Under the pieces are notes generated by a model that was given only the letters and a program-made list of their open reading frames with translations, was not told the DNA's origin and searched no databases. Shown here piece by piece: positions 1-4,933 of a DNA stretch of 5,048 nt; positions within the stretch are counted from its first letter, which is position 1, and the number at the start of each line of letters is the position of its first letter. The position numbers and the translations under genes are program-made. The DNA is from Saprospirales bacterium (GTDB lineage Bacteria; Bacteroidota; Bacteroidia; Chitinophagales; Saprospiraceae): contig PWJP01000130.1 in NCBI GenBank assembly GCA_003559985.1, positions 1 through 5,048 of the forward strand, given 5' to 3'.

Positions 1-56
1 ACGTCCTCCGGCAATTCTATGTTCAACTTGTTGGGTTGTTTCTTCTGATCACTCAT
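1..56 (-). CDS. DUF3467-like protein, N-terminal fragment (runs off the left edge)
   Basis: Reading leftwards from an ATG at 56-54 gives 18 codons, MSDQKKQPNKLNIELPED, before the window ends. A polar, lysine- and glutamine-rich start followed by a 'LNIELPE' strand resembles the beginning of the small DUF3467 proteins (about 100 residues) common in Bacteroidota, whose function is not established. The start is supported by an A-rich leader and by two tandem -7 boxes 26-41 bases upstream. No Shine-Dalgarno sequence is visible, which is normal for this phylum. Only 18 residues are available, so the family call rests on memory of the family's typical start and is moderate. That a gene starts here is more secure, because promoter, leader and open frame agree. 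Confidence 0.55.
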   Translation of the reverse strand, partial: MSDQKKQPNKLNIELPED

Positions 57-81
57 TTTAAGATGTTTTTTATTACTAAAT

Positions 82-97
82 CAAAGGTACAAAGGTA
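82..97 (-). promoter_or_regulatory. Tandem Bacteroidota-type -7 boxes for the DUF3467-like gene
   Basis: On the minus strand the sequence is TACCTTTG twice in direct succession (97-90 and 89-82). Each copy matches the Bacteroidota -7 consensus TAnnTTTG exactly. Transcription starting a few bases beyond the second copy would give a leader of about 20 bases to the ATG at 56. No clear -33 TTG/TTTG element is visible at the usual 17-23 base spacing from either copy. The duplication may offer two start points 8 bases apart, or only one copy may be used. Confidence 0.6.
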
Positions 98-326
98 ATG
101 AAGCACGCAGGTTTTTATTGCTTAATTCCACAGACAAAAATTCTTGAGTGGCAAAAACACCTCAGAAAGTAAGTTTACTCCGGCTTTCAGCAAAATAGTT
201 ATATAGCATCTCCCAACACATCCCACAAAGCACTGGTTTCCAATCCGCTGCATAGCCTTTGTGAATTACAGGCAAATGCAAGTGCAAATCATTACATATT
301 CAGGTGAAATATGGCTGAAATTTGTC

Positions 327-334
327 TATTTTTG
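327..334 (+). promoter_or_regulatory. Probable -7 box of the icd promoter
   Basis: TATTTTTG matches the Bacteroidota -7 consensus TAnnTTTG. It ends 22 bases before the icd ATG, so a transcript would have a short A-rich leader of roughly 15-20 bases, like the other genes here. No good -33 TTG element is visible about 20 bases upstream. The match lies in an A/T-rich stretch and could arise by chance. Confidence 0.5.
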
Positions 335-356
335 CGTCGCATAAAAAATAGTAAAA

Positions 357-1625
357 ATGGCCGAAGATAAGATCACAATTGGACAGGATGGCAGCCTAAA
401 AGTGCCGGACAACCCCGTTATCCCCTTTATAGAAGGAGATGGTATTGGCCCCGATATTTGGGCAGCAGCAGAGCGGGTATTGGATGCAGCTGTGGAAAAA
501 GCCTATGGAGGCCGGAGGAAAATTCACTGGAAGGAAATTCTGGCTGGTGAAAAAGCGCACAACAAAACGGGAAACTGGCTGCCGGACGAAACACTGGAGG
601 CCATTCAGGAATACAGTGTGGCCATCAAGGGACCTCTGACAACCCCCGTTGGAGGCGGTATCCGCTCGCTAAATGTGGCTCTTCGTCAAAAAATGGATCT
701 CTACGCTTGTGTCCGGCCTGTACGCTGGTTCCAGGGAGTACCCTCACCGGTTAAGGAACCCGGCAAGGTGGACATGGTCGTCTTCAGGGAAAATACGGAG
801 GATATCTACGCCGGAATAGAATATAACCAGGGCACTCCCGAGGCCGACAAGGTGAAAAAGTTTCTCATGGAGGAAATGGGTGTGAATCAAATTCGCTTCC
901 CAAAAACATCTTCGATAGGTATCAAACCCGTTTCCATCGAAGGGACGGAGCGACTTGTGCGCGCAGCCATAAATTACGCCCTCGAAAACGACCGCAAAAG
1001 CGTCACCCTCGTCCACAAGGGCAATATCATGAAATTTACCGAGGGGCAATTTAAGGCCTGGGGCTATGAACTCGCAGAACGCGAATTTGGAGACCGGGTT
1101 TTCACCTGGGCTCAGTACGACCGAATAGTTGAAAAAGAGGGAAAGGAAGCAGCCAATAAGGCTCAGACGGAGGCCGAAAAAGCAGGAAAAATCATAGTCA
1201 AGGACTCGATTGCAGACGCATTTCTTCAGCAAATCCTGCTCCGCCCTGCTGAATACGACGTCATTGCAACGCTCAATCTAAATGGAGACTATGTTTCCGA
1301 CGCCCTCGCTGCCATGGTTGGAGGTATTGGTATCGCCCCGGGCGCCAATATTAATTACACCACGGGCAATGCCATTTTTGAAGCCACCCACGGAACAGCG
1401 CCAAAATACACCGGACAGGACAAAGTGAATCCGTCCTCTGTAATTCTTTCGGGAGTGATGATGCTCGAATACATGGGCTGGAAAGAGGCCGGAAACCTCA
1501 TAGTCAAAGGCATCGAGGGAGCCATTTCTAAAAAGCGGGTGACCTATGACTTCGAGCGATTAATGGATGGAGCAACCACACTCAAATGCTCTGAATTTGG
1601 CTCTGAAATTATTGCCAATATGTAA
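357..1625 (+). CDS. icd: NADP-dependent isocitrate dehydrogenase
   Basis: This cytoplasmic TCA-cycle enzyme oxidatively decarboxylates isocitrate to 2-oxoglutarate with reduction of NADP+. The 422-residue product aligns over its whole length with E. coli Icd (416 residues). Substrate residues are present: S104, N106, R110, R120, R144, Y151 and K221, corresponding to E. coli S113, N115, R119, R129, R153, Y160 and K230. The metal-binding aspartates are D287, D311 and D315. The NADP-type cofactor signature is K350-Y351 with Y397 and R401 (E. coli K344, Y345, Y391, R395), so NADP rather than NAD is expected. Compared with E. coli there is a charged, Ala/Lys/Glu-rich insertion of about 13 residues around 250-282 and two extra residues before the FEATHG motif. 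The ATG at 357 is the first possible start, since an in-frame TAA lies at 342-344. The gene appears monocistronic and converges on the Fe-S carrier gene. Confidence 0.98.
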   Translation: MAEDKITIGQDGSLKVPDNPVIPFIEGDGIGPDIWAAAERVLDAAVEKAYGGRRKIHWKEILAGEKAHNKTGNWLPDETLEAIQEYSVAIKGPLTTPVGGGIRSLNVALRQKMDLYACVRPVRWFQGVPSPVKEPGKVDMVVFRENTEDIYAGIEYNQGTPEADKVKKFLMEEMGVNQIRFPKTSSIGIKPVSIEGTERLVRAAINYALENDRKSVTLVHKGNIMKFTEGQFKAWGYELAEREFGDRVFTWAQYDRIVEKEGKEAANKAQTEAEKAGKIIVKDSIADAFLQQILLRPAEYDVIATLNLNGDYVSDALAAMVGGIGIAPGANINYTTGNAIFEATHGTAPKYTGQDKVNPSSVILSGVMMLEYMGWKEAGNLIVKGIEGAISKKRVTYDFERLMDGATTLKCSEFGSEIIANM

Positions 1626-1648
1626 GAGTTGGGAAAAATTATTACGCA

Positions 1649-1696
1649 GGGAACATGGCAATGCACAAATTAATTCATGTGCATTGTCATATTCCT
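1649..1696. terminator. Long hairpin between convergent icd and the Fe-S carrier gene; possible bidirectional terminator
   Basis: The arms 1655-1667 (ATGGCAATGCACA) and 1678-1690 (TGTGCATTGTCAT) form a 13-pair stem with one G-T wobble, around a 10-base A/T-rich loop. After one C-A mismatch the stem extends through GGAA/TTCC and a further G-T wobble to 1649/1696, giving 18 pairs out of 19 positions. It begins 24 bases after the icd stop and ends 26 bases before the carrier gene's stop, a natural place for a terminator serving both strands. No T-run adjoins the stem on either strand: the nearest are T5 about 11 bases beyond it on the minus strand and a T-rich stretch about 15 bases beyond it on the plus strand. 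It is therefore not a textbook intrinsic terminator. Confidence 0.6.
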
Positions 1697-1722
1697 CCCC
1701 ACCTGTTAAATTCTTTTACAGA

Positions 1723-2073
1723 TTACGATGAAAATGAGGTGCCGCATCCACAGGTGTCGCTGGCATTGGGATTATTAAAACTAAATCCGCGGTTGTTGAG
1801 TCCATCCACAAAGTCTATTTCCATTCCGAGCAGATAGAGCCCGTGAGATTTTTGCATAATCACCTTCATACCACCCAGCTCAAAGACCTGGTCGTTATCC
1901 TTCACCTCATCAAAACCAAGTATATAACTAAATCCGGAGCAACCACCACCCTTGACACCAACGCGCAATCCGTGGTCTTCGGGAATTCCCTGTTCATCGC
2001 GAATGGCGCGCAATTGTTCCAGAGCACCTTGAGTGAGCTTGATGGGAGCCTCCTTTTGTTTGATCTCAGCCAT
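1723..2073 (-). CDS. HesB/IscA-family A-type iron-sulfur cluster carrier
   Basis: The 116-residue protein is a cytoplasmic A-type carrier, which accepts Fe-S clusters from a scaffold and passes them to apo-enzymes. The three family cysteines are present: C45 in GGGCSGFSY, and C108 and C110 in the C-terminal DTCGCGTSF motif after NPNAS. Length and spacing are typical. The open frame extends 32 codons further upstream, but the start at 2073 is preferred: translation from there (MAEIKQ) has the normal family N-terminus, an A/T-rich leader precedes it, and a perfect -7 box at 2100-2093 lies inside the longer frame, so the extra codons would be upstream of the transcript. IscA, SufA and ErpA subtypes cannot be separated from sequence alone, so no symbol is given. 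No suf or isc genes are visible nearby; it appears to be a single-gene unit divergent from the nucleotidase operon. Confidence 0.95.
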   Translation of the reverse strand: MAEIKQKEAPIKLTQGALEQLRAIRDEQGIPEDHGLRVGVKGGGCSGFSYILGFDEVKDNDQVFELGGMKVIMQKSHGLYLLGMEIDFVDGLNNRGFSFNNPNASDTCGCGTSFSS

Positions 2074-2092
2074 AATTTTTAACTCTTTTCTA

Positions 2093-2100
2093 CAAAGGTA
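2093..2100 (-). promoter_or_regulatory. -7 promoter box of the Fe-S carrier gene
   Basis: On the minus strand the bases read TACCTTTG, an exact match to the Bacteroidota -7 consensus TAnnTTTG. It is identical to the two copies in front of the DUF3467-like gene. It ends 19 bases before the ATG at 2073, giving a leader of roughly 12-16 bases. It also helps to decide the start codon, because the longer open frame would begin upstream of this promoter. No clear -33 element is seen at standard spacing. Confidence 0.65.
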
Positions 2101-2307
2101 GTAATACCAACACAAATCTAAAAGTTCAATACCCGAACTAAACTGACCCTGCAAGATACAATATTTCAAAGCGAGGGATCATTTAGTTCAGCATACATCC
2201 GCCATTCTAAGCGACATGGATATTTTTTATCAAAAAAGAGATTGAGAATCCCGGCAGATTTATTGGATAAGTTTACCTGCAAATCTTCCCAAATCAGTCA
2301 AAATATA

Positions 2308-2315
2308 TACCTTTA
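2308..2315 (+). promoter_or_regulatory. Possible -7 box of the nucleotidase operon, very close to the start codon
   Basis: TACCTTTA differs from the consensus TAnnTTTG only at its last base and shares the TACCTTT core of the other boxes in this window. Only four bases separate it from the ATG at 2320, so if used it would give a leaderless or almost leaderless message. An alternative is an unseen promoter further upstream in the 246-base divergent gap. That gap also holds the A/T-rich near-palindrome TTTTTTATCAAAAAA at 2223-2237. Confidence 0.3.
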
Positions 2316-2319
2316 CACC

Positions 2320-2850
2320 ATGGATCCATTGAGTATTTTACTGACAATAGTTAAGTTGACACTGCCCGCAGCGGTAGTATTTGCGACCGCATATACGATT
2401 TTGAAAAACTTTCTGGACAAGCAGTACCAGATGAAGTTGTTGGAGGTCAAAAACGACAACCGAAAAACGACCATTCCCCTCAAATTTCAGGCATATGAGC
2501 GCCTGGCTCTTCTCTGTGAGCGAATAAGTCCCGGCAACCTCATCCTGCGAATCAAATCCCCTGGGATGACAGTCGAGGATTTCCACATGGCGCTGCTTAT
2601 TGCCATTCAGCAGGAATTTGACCACAATATCTCACAGCAGGTGTACGTATCTGACAATCTCTGGAACATCATCAAATACACGCGCCAGCACCTCATCACC
2701 ACCATCACGGCATGCGCTGCGGAGTTGGACAAAAGAGAGCCGGCCGACAAACTGTCTGAAATGCTGATGGAAAACTTTGATGAGATGGAGGAAAAGCCCC
2801 TGGAAACCGCGCAAAAGGCAATACGAAGAGAGGCCTCCGTGCTCATGTAA
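2320..2850 (+). CDS. Membrane-anchored protein of unknown function (DUF7935-like, Bacteroidota)
   Basis: The product has 176 residues. Residues about 5-30 form a hydrophobic helix (ILLTIVKLTLPAAVVFATAY), followed by a basic, mostly helical polar domain, so it is probably a single-pass inner-membrane protein with a long cytoplasmic or periplasmic tail. Recognisable stretches are the YERLALLCERISP segment (59-71) and the EFDHNISQQVYVSD segment (99-112), which I associate with a conserved Bacteroidota family of unknown function; the DUF7935 label is from memory. Residues 135-170 are strongly charged and may form a terminal helix. No catalytic motif is visible. The frame is open for 26 codons upstream, but the start at 2320 places the hydrophobic helix at the N-terminus. 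It is first of three genes, 13 bases ahead of the next, so it is probably co-transcribed with the nucleotidase halves. Confidence 0.75.
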   Translation: MDPLSILLTIVKLTLPAAVVFATAYTILKNFLDKQYQMKLLEVKNDNRKTTIPLKFQAYERLALLCERISPGNLILRIKSPGMTVEDFHMALLIAIQQEFDHNISQQVYVSDNLWNIIKYTRQHLITTITACAAELDKREPADKLSEMLMENFDEMEEKPLETAQKAIRREASVLM

Positions 2851-2863
2851 AATAACATCCGGT

Positions 2864-3634
2864 ATGATCGCCCGACGACATATTTCCTCCCTTACGCTGG
2901 CAATATTAATTCTGCTGGTCACCGGCTGTACCCGTGTGCAGCATCTGGCCACAGTTGACAGTGCCAACCAAACCGTCGAAGAGGCGAACCACCCGGACAA
3001 AGACACCGCAATGTTGGCGCTGATCGAACCCTACCGCATTGAGATGGAAGCCCAAATGAGTGAGGTGATCGGAATTACGGAAACGGCTCTACCCCTAGAG
3101 CAACCAGATGGCCCCATGAACAGGCTGGTAGCGGATATTATGTTGGAATTGGCTGAGGAGCAAAGCGGTAAAAAGGTGCACTTTGCGGTTCAAAACTTCG
3201 GCGGACTTCGAATCAACAGCCTGCCGGAGGGCGAGATTACCCTGGGCACCATGTACGAATTGATGCCTTTTGAAAACTACCTCGTCATTCTGGAAATCTC
3301 AGGTGAAACCGTCGCTCAATTCTGCGATCTTATTGCAGCCAATGGCGGGTGGCCGGTGAGCAGGGGTTTGAGTTTTACCATATCGGACAGTCACGCCACT
3401 GATATAGCAATTGACGGTGGCGCACTCGATATGCAGGCCACTTACACCATTGCAACCAACGACTACCTGGCCGACGGCGGGGACAACTGCTATTTTTTGA
3501 CAGAATACGAGCAAAACAATACCGGAGTGCTGATCCGGGACGCATTTATTCAGCACTTTCAAAGAGAGAGCGAACGGGGTCACACCCTTTCCGATCCCGG
3601 GGACGGCCCGCGAATCAATTATGTTGAAAACTGA
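2864..3634 (+). CDS. Lipoprotein with 5'-nucleotidase C-terminal (substrate-binding) domain only
   Basis: The 256-residue product starts with a lipoprotein signal: basic MIARRH, a hydrophobic core, and lipobox VTGC with the modified cysteine at C22. This fixes the start at 2864 rather than an in-frame ATG 29 codons earlier. The mature part matches the C-terminal domain of UshA-type 5'-nucleotidases, which holds the nucleoside. Landmarks are NFGGLR (111-116), PFEN (135-138) and NDYLADGGD (199-207). By remembered alignment, R116, F136, N138, Y201 and D207 correspond to UshA R410, F429, N431, F498 and D504. The segment where UshA carries R375 and R379 is shortened here (around 75-90). The catalytic metallophosphatase domain is absent and is encoded by the next gene, 21 bases downstream. 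No acidic surface-export signal follows the cysteine, so it is probably anchored facing the periplasm. By itself it should not hydrolyse nucleotides. Confidence 0.88.
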   Translation: MIARRHISSLTLAILILLVTGCTRVQHLATVDSANQTVEEANHPDKDTAMLALIEPYRIEMEAQMSEVIGITETALPLEQPDGPMNRLVADIMLELAEEQSGKKVHFAVQNFGGLRINSLPEGEITLGTMYELMPFENYLVILEISGETVAQFCDLIAANGGWPVSRGLSFTISDSHATDIAIDGGALDMQATYTIATNDYLADGGDNCYFLTEYEQNNTGVLIRDAFIQHFQRESERGHTLSDPGDGPRINYVEN

Positions 3635-3655
3635 CCCCTTTCTAAAATTCAGACC

Positions 3656-4579
3656 ATGGATCGCAGACGATTTTTAAAAAGAGCAGCCATTGGTACAGGT
3701 CTTGGATTGACCGGATTTTTTCCATACAGAGCACTCGCCTCCAATCCTGAACTGACCTACGTTACAATACTACACACCAATGATTTGCACAGCAGGATTG
3801 AGGCTTTCCCTCCCGGTTCCGGAGAAAACAGCGGGCGGGGCGGTTTTGCAAGAAGGTCCGCAATGGTCAATCAGATTCGGAGTGAAAATGAGCACGTATT
3901 ACTTTTAGATGCAGGCGACATCCTCCAGGGTACACCATATTTTAATATGTTCGGAGGCGAGATAGAGTTTAAGCTCATGACCAAAATGGGCTACGATGCC
4001 GCCACCATAGGGAACCATGAATTTGATGCGGGTATTGACGGGCTGGTGAAGCAGTGGCCCCACATCGGATTCCCCTTTGTTATCTCCAATTACGACTTTT
4101 CAGATAGTGCACTTGCGGGCAAGACCAAAGAGCATCTCATCCTGGAAAAGGGTTCTGTAAAAATCGGGATTTTGGGCCTCGGCATCGAGTTGGAGGGCCT
4201 GGTTCCTCCCGCACTTTACGGCAACACCCGCTACCAGGACCCACTTCCCATCGCCAATGATGTGGCCGGGCGTTTGAAACAAGATGAGGGCTGCGACTTT
4301 GTGATCTGTCTGTCCCATCTCGGATTTGAATACGCAACGGACAAGGTTTCAGATGTAGTAATAGCCCGCAACAGCAGTGACATCGACCTCATAATCGGCG
4401 GTCACACCCAAACTGTTTTGCAGGAGCCCGTCATTGAAAAAAATGCCAAAGACAAGCCCGTTCTCATCAATCAAGTGGGTCGAAACGGAACCATGTTGGG
4501 ACGCATTGACCTTCTTTTTGAGAAAAACCGACCAGGAAAATGCATTCACTGCGAAAATCTCGTCGTCGGGAAAAGTTGA
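3656..4579 (+). CDS. Tat-exported metallophosphatase (5'-nucleotidase catalytic domain)
   Basis: This 307-residue protein is the catalytic half of a UshA-like 5'-nucleotidase and should cleave phosphate esters, probably nucleotides, using a two-metal centre in the periplasm. It begins with a twin-arginine signal, RRRFLKR (3-9), a hydrophobic stretch and ALA-S cleavage around residue 28. The metal and catalytic motifs are complete: D43 and H45 in TNDLH, D88 in DAGD, N120-H121 in GNHE, H221 in LSHLG, and H250 and Q252 in GGHTQ. By memory these equal UshA D41, H43, D84, N116, H117, H217, H252 and Q254. It ends soon after the catalytic domain, about 240 residues short of full-length UshA; the missing substrate-binding domain is the preceding gene. 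ATG 3656 is chosen because the Tat motif begins at once. The exact substrate cannot be read from sequence, and no clear terminator follows. Confidence 0.93.
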   Translation: MDRRRFLKRAAIGTGLGLTGFFPYRALASNPELTYVTILHTNDLHSRIEAFPPGSGENSGRGGFARRSAMVNQIRSENEHVLLLDAGDILQGTPYFNMFGGEIEFKLMTKMGYDAATIGNHEFDAGIDGLVKQWPHIGFPFVISNYDFSDSALAGKTKEHLILEKGSVKIGILGLGIELEGLVPPALYGNTRYQDPLPIANDVAGRLKQDEGCDFVICLSHLGFEYATDKVSDVVIARNSSDIDLIIGGHTQTVLQEPVIEKNAKDKPVLINQVGRNGTMLGRIDLLFEKNRPGKCIHCENLVVGKS

Positions 4580-4685
4580 TTAAAAAACCAGCGGCTATCC
4601 ATTGGAAAATAACCGGTTAAATATCATACAAAAAGATATGGAAGTTTTTCGATAAAAATATAGCTCGCGTCTGAATCAATCTACT

Positions 4686-4693
4686 TATCTTCG
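4686..4693 (+). promoter_or_regulatory. Weak -7-like box, candidate dnaA promoter
   Basis: TATCTTCG matches TAnnTTTG except at one position. It is the best plus-strand match I found between the metallophosphatase stop and dnaA. Use of this box would give dnaA a leader of about 235 bases containing the hairpin at 4819-4843. No -33 TTG element stands at the expected spacing, so this is tentative. Confidence 0.25.
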
Positions 4694-4818
4694 AACCCCT
4701 TTTGGGAGAATAATAATTCAGCACAAAAACATAGAGAGTGGCACAAGGGGCTGTACTACTGAGTTCCCTGCTTTCAAAGGTCTCAAACTGTGAACACCAC
4801 TCCGGATAAAAGCCTGAA

Positions 4819-4843
4819 TTCAAAGTCATTATGCGACTTTGGA
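4819..4843 (+). other. Hairpin in the dnaA upstream region
   Basis: TTCAAAGTC (4819-4827) and GACTTTGGA (4835-4843) pair over nine positions with one T-G wobble, around the 7-base loop ATTATGC. It ends 90 bases before the dnaA ATG and has no T-run after it, so it is not an obvious terminator of the upstream operon. It could be an mRNA leader structure, a protein-binding site or chance. Confidence 0.4.
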
Positions 4844-4933
4844 AGAGTGGAAGGATTGCGCCTGAAGGGAATGAGAATAAACGAGCTTTTTTACTGACAA
4901 AATTGTAGAAAATTGGGTACATTGACCACTGAG

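Larger units (their letters stand above)
57..356. other. Divergent intergenic region between the DUF3467-like gene and icd
   Basis: These 300 A/T-rich bases contain no credible gene. Promoter boxes lie at both ends, for the leftward gene (82-97) and for icd (327-334). Between them are two weak structures: a bulged hairpin at 141-167 (arms TTCTTGAGTG and CACCTCAGAA, loop GCAAAAA, nine pairs with one bulge on each side), and a 7-base inverted repeat CACAAAG (224-230) with CTTTGTG (257-263) separated by 26 bases. The second could be an operator-like site or chance. I see nothing else that I can name. Confidence 0.6.
4580..4933 (+). other. Non-coding region upstream of dnaA
   Basis: These 354 bases separate the metallophosphatase stop from dnaA. 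The first part, to about 4680, is A/T-rich; the rest is mixed in composition and has hairpin potential (4819-4843) and a repeated GAGTGG/CCACTC set (4736-4741, 4797-4802, 4845-4850). A minus-strand open frame at 4617-4922 (101 codons) has no recognisable domain and is not called as a gene. I searched for DnaA boxes (TTATNCACA and its complement) and saw no good match, so there is no basis for calling an origin here. The region may carry the dnaA promoter and a structured leader. Confidence 0.6.

Noticed and set aside
744..1232. 162-codon open frame on the minus strand inside icd
   Set aside because: It lies wholly within the well-conserved icd coding frame, is rich in Cys and Phe as expected of a complement frame, and has no family resemblance.
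1655..1837. 60-codon plus-strand open frame between icd and the carrier gene's 3' end
   Set aside because: It begins inside the hairpin arm and runs antisense through the carrier gene. It has no protein-like features.
2074..2169. 32-codon N-terminal extension of the Fe-S carrier
   Set aside because: The family N-terminus begins at 2073, and a perfect -7 promoter box lies inside the extension, so it is probably not transcribed.
2223..2237. A/T near-palindrome TTTTTTATCAAAAAA, with a similar TTTTTCGATAAAAA at 4645-4658
   Set aside because: Short A/T-only arms are common in the A/T-rich intergenic DNA of this phylum. No spacing or context makes them a specific site.
2777..2863. 29-codon N-terminal extension of the nucleotidase C-terminal-domain lipoprotein
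   Set aside because: It would bury the lipoprotein signal peptide behind a basic segment and overlap the end of the preceding gene. The start at 2864 gives a standard signal with lipobox.
4580..4660. Possible intrinsic terminator after the metallophosphatase gene
   Set aside because: Only 4-5 base arms were found (AACC/GGTT, ATATC/GATAT), with no G/C-rich stem followed by a T-run.
4617..4922. 101-codon open frame on the minus strand, upstream of dnaA
   Set aside because: It has no recognisable domain, an irregular composition for a protein, and no promoter or leader like those of the other genes. It also overlaps the likely dnaA promoter and leader. Probably a chance frame, though an unknown small gene cannot be excluded.
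4580..4933. Replication origin next to dnaA
   Set aside because: No sequence close to TTATNCACA or its complement was seen; the nearest matches (TTATGCGAC, TGTGAACAC) have two or three mismatches.
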